DNA of 64,000 nucleotides from CAWJMN01 sp963844055 (GTDB lineage Bacteria > Planctomycetota > Planctomycetia > Pirellulales > Pirellulaceae): assembly GCA_963844055.1 (NCBI GenBank), contig CAWJMN010000002.1:1364001-1428000 (forward strand), read 5' to 3'. Positions within the stretch are counted from its first letter, which is position 1. Each line of letters opens with the position of its first letter. The notes beneath the pieces are model-generated. The model saw only the letters and a list, made by a program, of their open reading frames with translations, was not told where the DNA came from and made no database searches. Made by a program: the position numbers and the translations under genes. Shown here in pieces: positions 50,624 through 58,089 of the stretch.

Positions 50624-50950
50624 TTATCGCACTTGATCGCGGGCAAATTGCAGGGCCTCATCCTGGGCGGCTTGCCAGTCTCCTTGCTTGGCCTGCTGGA
50701 TAATCTTTTGGAAGGCTGCCTTTTCAATATCGCTGATTTTCTTCTCTTCGATCAACAAGTTCAGTCGTCGCTCGCACTCAGCCAGTCGAGGTTCGCTGCG
50801 CGTGTTGCTGGCCGTATAGACCAGCTTAATCAAGTCCTGCGACTCCCGCGTGGTGACCGGCGGATATTCGCGACACCCTAGCCCACTCATCGCCACCAAG
50901 AGAATCAGTCCCAGCAGTGCCTGAGTACCAAGCGATCTATTCCGCGCCAT
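50624..50950 (-). CDS. Small lipoprotein of unknown function
   Basis: A 108-residue protein with a signal peptide ending in a lipobox (AMSGLGC, Cys near 26), then a predicted helical mature region ending in AAQDEALQFARDQVR. Its start overlaps the end of the DUF1559 gene by 14 bases, so the two are co-transcribed. Small lipoproteins often accompany DUF1559 genes in planctomycetes. Function unknown. Confidence 0.7.
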   Translation of the reverse strand: MARNRSLGTQALLGLILLVAMSGLGCREYPPVTTRESQDLIKLVYTASNTRSEPRLAECERRLNLLIEEKKISDIEKAAFQKIIQQAKQGDWQAAQDEALQFARDQVR

Positions 50951-51920
50951 TGGTCACCTCTCCCATCGAGCAGCTACACATCGCGGCCCAAGCATTGAGA
51001 TTGATCGTCGTCGCAATGAAACGAACGCTTCCATCTCCCATTAGGACATAGCCACCGCCGCCACCCCAAGGGGCATACATTTGACAGACGTGACACGTTG
51101 GAAACGAAGGGGGATGAATGATGCCCGGCTCATCCATGGCAGGGCCAGCATGACAAAGGACGTAGGTCGCTCCATGATCACAGGCCGTAAATCGGAAACG
51201 ATGGGGATCTCGCGGGCAGGAATAACTTCCCGGCACAACTCCGACCCAAGTTTTATCGCTGATAGAAGTGTGTTCGCCAATGAAGACCGTGTTGGAAAGG
51301 CCATCCGTAATCTGCGCCAGACGGACGTCCGAATTGCGATAGAAGGGGCCCGTACAAACCGTGCTCCATTCGGCCAGCGGCGGCTGATATCCCCAGGCCT
51401 CATCTTGGCCACTATTGGCAACGTAGTGGGACTTTCCAAACTTCGCTAAAATCTGTCCTGCGTTGTCGGTAATGTTGGTATCGCCCCCATGATTATCCGC
51501 GCCAGGGTTCAAAAAGATTGGAATCCGCTTTTTCACAAGCTCTGCATTGCTGGGATGCCAACAGGGCAAGTTGAAGTTCAGCTGATCTTGTAGAGCCCCT
51601 TGTTCCAAATAGGGCAACAACAAGGCACCCCAAGCCCAGCCGGGCGGAGCATCCAGCGTCATCGCATTGGCTTGCGGCGAAGGAATATTGGACATGTACC
51701 CCGGCGGGATTTGCCGCGTCGCACTTTCATAGTTATGAATCGCTAATCCAATCTGGCGCAGGTTCGATTGGCTCTGCATTTTTCGTGCAGATTCGCGGGC
51801 CGCCTGCACCGCAGGAAGTAGCAGCCCCACGAGGATTCCAATGATCGCAATGACGACCAAAAGCTCGACAATTGTAAATCCGCGCGCAGCCCGATTTCGG
51901 GTAAGATGACGTTCAGGCAT
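50937..51920 (-). CDS. DUF1559 pseudopilin-like protein
   Basis: A planctomycete-specific family whose members begin with a type IV prepilin leader. The leader ends RAARGFTIVELLVVIAIIG, with the prepilin peptidase site after Gly and a Glu at +5, followed by a hydrophobic helix and LPAVQAARESARKMQ. The rest is the DUF1559 globular part, ending MGDGSVRFIATTINLNAWAA. The ATG at 51920 places the leader at the N-terminus. It may act in surface structures or secretion. Divergent from mntR, with a palindrome between them. Confidence 0.9.
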   Translation of the reverse strand: MPERHLTRNRAARGFTIVELLVVIAIIGILVGLLLPAVQAARESARKMQSQSNLRQIGLAIHNYESATRQIPPGYMSNIPSPQANAMTLDAPPGWAWGALLLPYLEQGALQDQLNFNLPCWHPSNAELVKKRIPIFLNPGADNHGGDTNITDNAGQILAKFGKSHYVANSGQDEAWGYQPPLAEWSTVCTGPFYRNSDVRLAQITDGLSNTVFIGEHTSISDKTWVGVVPGSYSCPRDPHRFRFTACDHGATYVLCHAGPAMDEPGIIHPPSFPTCHVCQMYAPWGGGGGYVLMGDGSVRFIATTINLNAWAAMCSCSMGEVTNGAE

Positions 51921-51958
51921 GGGAACTCCCATTCCAGGCGAGTGAAGACAACTCGGGA

Positions 51959-51980
51959 AAGTGTAACCTAGGCTACACTT
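51959..51980. promoter_or_regulatory. Palindrome between DUF1559 and mntR genes
   Basis: A 22-bp nearly perfect palindrome: AAGTGTAACCT followed directly by AGGCTACACTT, with one mismatch between the two 11-base arms. It lies 39 bases upstream of the DUF1559 start and 95 bases upstream of mntR. MntR and DtxR regulators bind palindromes of about this length, so it may be an MntR box; this is inference from position and symmetry. Confidence 0.5.
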
Positions 51981-52074
51981 GTGCAAGTCTAGCAAGTTGT
52001 CCTGGCGCGTCAATAGTTTGCCCGATATTGTTTGTACACCCTATTTTCTTGGCCTTTTTCTAACCATCCTTCGC

Positions 52075-52521
52075 ATGCCCAGCTCGCGAACCAACAACCC
52101 CCACGCTCAAGTCCGACGCGAACACTCCCGCGAGTTGGCCGAGGACTACGTCGAAGCGATCGCCGATCTCATTGCCGAGAAAGGGGCCTGCCGCGCGGTG
52201 GAGCTTGCCAAGCGGTTTGCTGTTTCGCACGTCTCGGTCATCAAAACCGTCCAGCGATTACAAACCGAAGGACTGGTCGAGACCAAGCCCTACGCGCCAA
52301 TCTCGCTAACCAAGGCGGGCGAGACCTTGGCCGCCCAAGCCAAGAGCCGGCATCAGCGGGTCTATGCCTTCTTGCGAGCGCTCGGCGTAAGCGAGGCCAA
52401 TGCCACCGCCGATGCCGAGGGGATCGAGCATCATGTTAGCGCGGAGACACTCCGCTGCATGCAATCGTTTGTCGAGTCCTTGTCAGGCCCGCCTAAGAAG
52501 AAGGCCAAGAAGCCCTCGTAG
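52075..52521 (+). CDS. mntR: Manganese-dependent transcriptional regulator MntR
   Basis: Represses or controls manganese-uptake genes when bound to Mn2+. The 148-residue protein has a winged helix (VELAKRFAVSHVSVIKTVQRL) and metal-ligand residues of the E. coli MntR type: ELAEDYVEAI near the start, a His in SRHQRVYAFL, and the EGIEHH cluster. The ATG at 52075 is chosen because the earlier frame adds 32 atypical residues. A palindrome lies upstream. No Mn transporter gene is in the window. Confidence 0.88.
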   Translation: MPSSRTNNPHAQVRREHSRELAEDYVEAIADLIAEKGACRAVELAKRFAVSHVSVIKTVQRLQTEGLVETKPYAPISLTKAGETLAAQAKSRHQRVYAFLRALGVSEANATADAEGIEHHVSAETLRCMQSFVESLSGPPKKKAKKPS

Positions 52522-52581
52522 CCAAAGCTGATATAACAGCAGAGCTCTCCCATTGCCTTTCACCTTTTCGTGTGACATCCC

Positions 52582-53721
52582 ATGCGATACGCCTTCCTCT
52601 CGCTCTTTACGCTGTTATTCTTCCTGCCGACCAGCGCGGCCCTTGCGGATGATAAAGCCAGCGGCGATCAAGCCAGTGGCGACAAGGCAGCCGCCGATGC
52701 AGCGGCTAACGACTTCCTCAAAGACAAACCCTACATGGGCCTAGTCATCGGCATCACGCGCGGGGGCGAGCATCAAGTCTACGGCTATGGACAAGTCACG
52801 CTCGAAGGGGAGCAAAAGACGCCCGATGGCGACACCCTATTTGAAATTGGCTCCATCACCAAAACGTTTACCGCGACGATCCTTGCGCAGCAGGTACTTG
52901 CGGGAGCCATGCAACTGGATGACCCCGTGCAAAAGCACTTGCCCGCCGGAATTGTCGTCCCACGCCGAGACAATCGCGATATCACTCTGTTGCACCTGGC
53001 AACGCACACTTCCAGCTTGCCCGTTCAACCTCCCACGATTGTCGCATTCGCCAACACAACCAAAGATCCCAACAATCCGTATGCGGAATACGACCAGGAA
53101 CAGCTCAAACTCACGCTGAAGGATCTTTCATTATCCGTTCCTATCGGCAGCGAGTTCACCTATTCCAATCTGGGGACGGGACTGCTGGGCATGGCACTTG
53201 CCAATAATGCCAAGGTCGCCAGCGTTGAGGAACTTTTTGCCCAGCGCATTACCGGTCCCTTAAAGATGGCAAGCACCTGCATCCAACTTTCGCCCGAGCA
53301 AGCCAAGCGATTGGCCGTCGGCCATGATGCCGAAGGCAAGCCGACGTCCCCTTGGACGTTTGCCTGCCTCGAAGCTTGTGGCGGCCTGCGTTCCAATGTG
53401 AACGACATGCTGCTCTATGCCGACGCCGACTTAAAGAACAAGCCGAGCTCGTTAGAGGAAGCCTTTGCCATGACACACCAGCCGTGGCGCGAGATGGTCC
53501 GCAAAGGAGACTATGTGGGGCTTAGCTGGATGCGCCGCAATCTGCCCGATGGCAAACGCTACATGCTGTGGCACAACGGCGGCACCGGCGGCTATCGAAC
53601 CGTGCTAATTACGATTCCCGATTCAGGGCTGGGCGTGGTCGTACTTTCCAACGGCCATCACTTGGTCGATCCGGTCGGCGTCGCAGTCCTGAATCACTTG
53701 GATAAAGCCAACAAACGCTAG
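52582..53721 (+). CDS. Serine beta-lactamase-family hydrolase
   Basis: A secreted class C beta-lactamase/DD-peptidase-like protein of 379 residues. It has a signal peptide (MRYAFLSLFTLLFFLPTSAA), the nucleophile motif SITK (Ser91, Lys94), YSN (Tyr194) and a third-motif HNG (His331). Such proteins include esterases and penicillin-binding proteins as well as true beta-lactamases, so antibiotic resistance cannot be inferred. Its last codons are part of a direct repeat duplicated at 56735, so this 3' end may be an integration site. Confidence 0.87.
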   Translation: MRYAFLSLFTLLFFLPTSAALADDKASGDQASGDKAAADAAANDFLKDKPYMGLVIGITRGGEHQVYGYGQVTLEGEQKTPDGDTLFEIGSITKTFTATILAQQVLAGAMQLDDPVQKHLPAGIVVPRRDNRDITLLHLATHTSSLPVQPPTIVAFANTTKDPNNPYAEYDQEQLKLTLKDLSLSVPIGSEFTYSNLGTGLLGMALANNAKVASVEELFAQRITGPLKMASTCIQLSPEQAKRLAVGHDAEGKPTSPWTFACLEACGGLRSNVNDMLLYADADLKNKPSSLEEAFAMTHQPWREMVRKGDYVGLSWMRRNLPDGKRYMLWHNGGTGGYRTVLITIPDSGLGVVVLSNGHHLVDPVGVAVLNHLDKANKR

Positions 53722-53736
53722 TTCCGCGTTCAGACC
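53704..53736. repeat. Direct repeat A1 at the 3' end of the beta-lactamase-like gene
   Basis: This 33-bp stretch spans the stop codon of the beta-lactamase-like gene and matches 56735-56767 at 28 of 33 positions, with the first 15 bases (AAAGCCAACAAACGC) identical. It is a candidate attachment core: an insertion there would regenerate the gene end. Confidence 0.6.
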
Positions 53737-53901
53737 CGTCAGACCACCCACGCTAAAGCAGACTGGCAGATTCTTTTGGGTGGCACTGGCAAGTCCCCCG
53801 AGAGAACACTTGGCTATTCAGGCAAATCCTATTTCGGGGCTGGCCAGTGTGCCCTATAGGCTCTTAATGGACGTGACCTTTTAGCGTCGATGAACGCCTG
53901 A

Positions 53902-53954
53902 AATTCTCAGCAGGTACAGAAACCTTGCGAGCTCCCGAACACAGTCGGGACAAA
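53902..53954. repeat. Direct repeat B1
   Basis: A 53-bp sequence identical to 56772-56824 apart from one base. It contains a perfect stem TCCCGA/TCGGGA. In the second copy it follows directly after the A repeat, whereas here 165 bases intervene. In the 53722-53972 gap no other gene is supported. Confidence 0.85.
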
Positions 53955-53972
53955 TATAAGAAAACCTTTGGC

Positions 53973-54182
53973 ATGAGTTGCACTTGCAACCATCCGAAAA
54001 CAACGGCGCTGCAAGATCCGATGCAGTTTCTAAAAAACACCAGCGAAGCGTTCGACGATCTGCACGCCGGTGCGGTTCGCCTGCTCCAATTGGCGTGGCA
54101 TAAATTGCCCCACGAATCGCGTAAAGCCATTTTGGGAATCATCGCAAAGGCAAACAAGCAGAAGCGGCAGAAACGAAACTAG
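53973..54182 (+). CDS. Small ORF of integrase-scar type, copy 1
   Basis: A 69-residue helical, basic ORF ending LPHESRKAILGIIAKANK. The same ending occurs at 57019-57107, with DNA nearly identical over about 82 bases. Short ORFs with this W-P/H-K-LP-x-x-x-R pattern are often found beside integrases in planctomycetes, from what I recall. It may be a remnant of the flank of an integrative element rather than a working gene. Confidence 0.45.
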   Translation: MSCTCNHPKTTALQDPMQFLKNTSEAFDDLHAGAVRLLQLAWHKLPHESRKAILGIIAKANKQKRQKRN

Positions 54183-54316
54183 GGAGCCGGTAATCGATGG
54201 AAATGACAAGCCGGGGTGGCTTTTTGGGTATACGCGAAGCGGCAAGTCGTTTGCAGTCGATGGGGATGGTAAAATGCTCCCGGCGGCAGTCTCGGCAATT
54301 GATTCAAGGGGGAGCG

Positions 54317-55859
54317 ATGAACACCAGCGCAAGCGAAACCAGCAAGGCACATTCGCCCATTGAAGCCCAGCCCCCGAAAGGGAAAGGGGAACAAAGCGGC
54401 AAAGCCGGCCTTCGTTGGTACACCATCACCCCGAATCGCGTCCTGATTGCGCTGCTGGTTTGGACCGGCTTTCTCTATCTCTCGAAAAAGTTTGTCTGGT
54501 TCGAGTTCAATCATCACAGAGGGTTGACCGTCCTGATTGCGGTGGCCAGCTTGGTTGTGGTTGTGCTGGCTTTCGGACTTTGGGGGCTGGCGAGTTGGCT
54601 CTGGAAATTGCGAACAAAACGCTCTGCTCCCGCGTTCCAATTTTCACTAGCAACATTGCTATTGTTCATCCCGGTCTTTGGGATCACCTGCAGCTGGTTC
54701 GGCAAGGAACTACGGCAAGCGCGGAGGCAGGCAGCGATTGTGAAGGCCTTGAGAGGCCAAGGTGCGATTGTGAATCACGACGACTCCTTTCTCTATTTCA
54801 ACCCCCTTACAAATTTTTGTAGCAAATGGTTGATTAAGGATTTCTTTAGTGAAGTAATTTCGATTTCCACGTCCGACCCTACCGGGCTAAAGTACTTAAA
54901 GGGGCTCAAACAGCTTCAAAGCCTCAACCTTGAGGGACCTTCGATTACTGACGCCGGGTTGGAGCATTTGAAGGGGCTGAAGCAACTTACACAACTCACC
55001 CTTTACAAGACGTCGATTACGGGCCGGGCTGAAGCATTTGAAGGGGCTGCCGCAGCTTCTATATCTCGACCTTAATAGCACGCCGATCACGGATGCCGGG
55101 CTGAAGCATTTGAAGGAGCTCAATCAGCTTTATAGCCTCACCCTTACCAGCACGTCGATTACGGGCGCCGGGCTGAAGGAACTCACACAACTTTATGCAC
55201 TCGAGCTTGACAAGACGCCGATTACTGACGCCGGTTTGGAGCATTTACAGGGGCTGACGCAGCTTATACATCTCACCCTTTACAAGACGTCGATTACGGG
55301 CGCCGGGTTGGAGCATTTGAAGGGGCTGAAGCAACTTCAATACCTCCGCATTGACGGTACATCGATCACAGACGCTGGGCTGGAGCATTTAAAGGGGCTC
55401 ATACAGCTTCGAGTTCTCGAACTTAACGGCACATCAATCACTGACTCTGGGCTGGAGCATTTAAAGGAACTCACACAGCTTTATGAACTCAGGCTTGACA
55501 ACACGCCGATTACTGACGCCGGGTTGGAGCATTTGAAGGGGCTGACGCAGCTTCAAAGACTCGACCTTAATAGCACGCCGATCACGGATGCCGGTCTGGT
55601 GCATCTAAAGGAACTCGCACTGCTTCAAAGACTCGACCTTAATAGCACGTCGATCACAGGCGCCGGGCTGAAACATCTGAAGGGGCTCAAACAGCTTGAA
55701 GTCCTTCGCCTTAAGGGCACGGCAATCACAGACGCTGGACTGGAGCATTTAAAGGAACTCACACAGCTTTATGAACTCTACCTTAAAGACACATCAATCA
55801 CGAATGCCGGAATTTCGGAACTCAGTAAGGCCTTGCCGAATTGCGAAATACGTCGTTAG
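54317..55859 (+). pseudogene. Leucine-rich-repeat membrane protein, frameshifted
   Basis: The N-terminal part has two or three transmembrane helices (about residues 35-125), including the planctomycete-type FSLATLLLFIPVFG. Then come about 13 LRR units of mostly 24 residues of the form LEHLKGLTQLxxLxLxxTxITDAG. After the second repeat (about 55023), two bases are missing in ACGGGC(GC)CGGG relative to the equivalent repeat at 55296, breaking the frame; the second part is open from about 55020 to 55859. Restoring two bases gives one continuous protein. The start at 54317 has GGGGAG upstream. A sequencing error is possible. Confidence 0.75.
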
Positions 55860-55967
55860 CCAAGTTCCTAGAACCGACGCCAATGACTACCGCCGGTGCT
55901 CCACAGCCCGCAAATTGAACACACAGGCCGGGGGTGGTGTTTTTGTGGGGGGGGGTAGGCTGATTCC

Positions 55968-56532
55968 ATGACCCCATGCCCACGCTGTAACAATCCGCTG
56001 CTGATCGACCTATCTCTCGCTGGGCAGGTGGTGGCGTGTCCCTACTGTGGCCAGCAGATCAACGTCAATTGGCCGGTGAGCAGCGCCAAGTGTGTCAGTT
56101 CCCTACAGCCCACCACCCGTCAATCGCAAGCGGAGCAATGCAGGTCCGGTCCAGGCCGTGGTGGCGCTGTCTGCCGTGGCCTTGATGGTGACTTGCTGCG
56201 GTGGTTGGACCATGGTCAATCATGCCGTTGATGCCGGCGCATTAAAGACCGAGCCAAAGGAATTCCAGTGCCCACCCGGCCTAACACCAGAAGCAACCAA
56301 AGCGATGGTGGTTGATGCTGTTCAAAAGAAGCTAGGGCCACTTGTAACCCTCAAACTGGATGAGCCAATGAGCGTGGCAATGATGACGGCAGAAAACATC
56401 TACATTGCATCGGGTAGGGCAACGGCCACGCTGGGTGCCAAAGGCACCATACGGATTAAGTATCGCGCCGTAATTACCAGATATGAGCCAAGCGAGCTGT
56501 GGTATATGGGCAACGTGACCATCGATAGCTAG
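55968..56532 (+). pseudogene. Zinc-ribbon membrane protein, frameshifted copy
   Basis: It starts MTPCPRCNNPLLID and continues through a second CxxC (CPYCGQ), the same zinc ribbon as the intact paralog at 57188. Around 56076-56095 the frame shifts by one: the downstream frame contains a transmembrane helix (VVALSAVALMVTCC) and a C-terminal domain ending NVTIDS. The DNA upstream and downstream of this gene is also repeated around the paralog. Probably a decayed duplicate; its C-terminal domain has diverged. Confidence 0.65.
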
Positions 56533-56639
56533 TAGGCGCTCCATCGCCAGCACTAAAGCCGGCCCACCCTGGGGTATCATGAAACTATTGGAAGCTTCAG
56601 GGCTAGACGGCTGATGTCGTCCTCCACAGGCGTTTTCAA

Positions 56640-56734
56640 ATCCTCTTAACGGGAATCGAACTAGGGCTGTCGCTTGATCTGCTTTACCGGCGAATAAAGC
56701 GCTGCAAAATCCGAAGCAGTAGCGGACGAACGTC
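56640..56734. repeat. Degraded scar copy
   Basis: Contains an element similar to two other scars: GCGCTGCAAAATCCGAAGCA at 56699-56718, with partners at 54006-54025 and 56902-56921 differing at two positions. A T-arm-like stretch (CGGGAATCGAAC) lies 50 bases before it, as GGGACTCGAAC lies 53 bases before the third copy. No gene is supported in 56533-56837. Confidence 0.5.
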
Positions 56735-56767
56735 AAAGCCAACAAACGCCGGTTTCAAGTTCAGACC
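56735..56767. repeat. Direct repeat A2
   Basis: Partner of 53704-53736 (28 of 33 bases identical). It is followed almost directly by repeat B2. Confidence 0.6.
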
Positions 56768-56771
56768 TTAG

Positions 56772-56824
56772 AATTCTCAGCAGGTACAGAAACCTTGCGA
56801 GCTCCCGATCACAGTCGGGACAAA
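56772..56824. repeat. Direct repeat B2
   Basis: Partner of 53902-53954 (52 of 53 bases identical). Confidence 0.85.
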
Positions 56825-56837
56825 GAAAAAACAGAAA

Positions 56838-57107
56838 ATGGGCAGTGAGGGACTCGAACGACCTTCATTTCCTAAGCAGAAAACCGCATTTTCCGAGCAA
56901 GGCGCTGCAATATCCGAAGCACGGCACGACGAAGCGGAAGAAAACGAAGCAGCAACGACGCTGGATGCCAACCAAGCCGACACCATCAACGACCAGCAAG
57001 CCGCCGAACTTCGTCTGATCCAATTGGCGTGGCCTAAATTGCCCCACGAATCGCGTAAAGCCATTTTGGGAATCATCGCAAAGGCAAACAAGCGGAAGCG
57101 ATCCTAG
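56838..57107 (+). CDS. Small ORF of integrase-scar type, copy 2
   Basis: An 89-residue ORF beginning MGSEGLERPSFPKQKTAFSE, acidic in the middle, and ending WPKLPHESRKAILGIIAKANK. The opening GSEGLERP could reflect DNA derived from the 3' end of a tRNA gene, as GSEGFEP-type text often does next to integrases. Its C-terminal 27 residues match copy 1 almost exactly. Probably an element-flank relic; expression unknown. Confidence 0.5.
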   Translation: MGSEGLERPSFPKQKTAFSEQGAAISEARHDEAEENEAATTLDANQADTINDQQAAELRLIQLAWPKLPHESRKAILGIIAKANKRKRS

Positions 57108-57187
57108 GGCAATTGGTGCGATTACAGGGCATGACCTAAACAGGCTACGCAGTTGCATCTGACGCGCTGGGCAAATAGGCTGATCCC

Positions 57188-57697
57188 ATGACCCCATGCC
57201 CACGCTGTAACAATCCGCTGCTGATCGACCCGGCACACGCTGGGCAGGTCGTGGCGTGCCCCTACTGTGGGCAACCGATTAGCGTTGAACTACCACCAGC
57301 ACCACAACAGCTAACGAGGACAGCACCACGGAGAAGGAAATCGACGGGGCTTGATAGCTTCATTCTGTGGGGCAGTATCGCCACCGCCGTACTGCTGCTG
57401 TGTGGCTTGATCTATTACCTGCTGGACGCACAGGGAACCACGCCGATTGCCATTAAGGCGAGACTCAAAGCTAGGGAGGCCGTGCTTCTGGTGCTTAAGT
57501 ATCCAAGGGACGCAGAGCTAAGCGTTGCCTCAGACTTTAGCCAACCATTTGTTGGGGAATGTAAGGTTCATGGCACGGTGAAGATAGCCAGTCGCATAGG
57601 TGCTAAGCTCACACACGATTACTACGTGACGATGGCAATCGGCAAAAATGGCGAGCTTTCAGTTATCGGTATCGAGTTTGACCCACCTGCGAACTAA
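57188..57697 (+). CDS. Zinc-ribbon, single-helix membrane protein, intact copy
   Basis: A 169-residue protein with an N-terminal zinc ribbon (CPRCNN at 4-9 and CPYCGQ near 24-29), a basic linker, one transmembrane helix (ILWGSIATAVLLLCGLIYYLL), and a C-terminal domain containing VGECKVHGTVKIASRIG. The leading DNA and the following 80 bases are also repeated near the frameshifted copy at 55968. Function unknown; proteins of this layout are common in planctomycetes. Confidence 0.7.
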   Translation: MTPCPRCNNPLLIDPAHAGQVVACPYCGQPISVELPPAPQQLTRTAPRRRKSTGLDSFILWGSIATAVLLLCGLIYYLLDAQGTTPIAIKARLKAREAVLLVLKYPRDAELSVASDFSQPFVGECKVHGTVKIASRIGAKLTHDYYVTMAIGKNGELSVIGIEFDPPAN

Positions 57698-57842
57698 CAC
57701 GGGACGGGTGCCACCCGGGGGTATCAAGAAACTGCCGGCGGATGCTGGGCACGACGGCTAGTGACCCTCGCTACAGATTGTGCCAATTGGCCTAGGGGGG
57801 ACCTATCGAGAGCCACCTACCCCCCTGCGCTTGGGTCCTTCC

Positions 57843-57857
57843 TGCAATTGAATTGCA
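57843..57857. promoter_or_regulatory. Perfect palindrome upstream of the element
   Basis: TGCAATT-G-AATTGCA, a perfect 15-base palindrome in the 392-base gap before the cargo gene. A smaller one, CACCT-AC-AGGTG, is at 57930-57941. They could be operators or recombination sites. Confidence 0.4.
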
Positions 57858-57969
57858 TTTAGGGGAGATGGGAACTGCCGAGCTATGCAACTTTCTTTAC
57901 TAACTCTTTAAGACTTGCGCGGCACAAAGCACCTACAGGTGTACATTTTGCCACCACCGGATAAAATGC

Positions 57970-58060
57970 CGCTAACGGGGGCTTTGTTGGTTCGCTACCG
58001 CTAAGCCTTAAACCTGCGCCCTGCCTATCGTCTTAATGCCTTTCGACGGTGGGCAGGGTG
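57970..58060 (+). ncRNA. Candidate structured leader RNA
   Basis: After a TAAAAT box (57961-57966, possible -10), the DNA contains a strong RNA hairpin: CCCTGCCTATCGTC (58019-58032) with GACGGTGGGCAGGG (58045-58058), where all 14 positions can pair in RNA, two as G-U wobbles. The upstream part can form further stems (GGCTT/AAGCC). The wobbles preserve RNA but not DNA symmetry, which favours an RNA role. It ends 31 bases before the cargo gene start. I do not recognise a known family. Confidence 0.4.
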
Positions 58061-58089
58061 CGACCCATCTAACACGAAAGGCAATCCTG

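Noticed and set aside
52582..53721. True antibiotic-resistance beta-lactamase
   Set aside because: The motifs fit the wider serine hydrolase family, which includes esterases and peptidases; nothing in the sequence shows resistance function.
53741..53901. A tRNA or small RNA gene in the gap after the beta-lactamase-like gene
   Set aside because: No cloverleaf or convincing promoter/terminator pair is visible, only a spacer between the two repeats.
56640..56870. tRNA gene remnants (T-arm-like GGGAATCGAAC and GGGACTCGAAC)
   Set aside because: Neither folds into a stem-loop with the proper five-pair T stem, and no anticodon arm or acceptor stem can be traced, so they are at most remnants of an attachment site.
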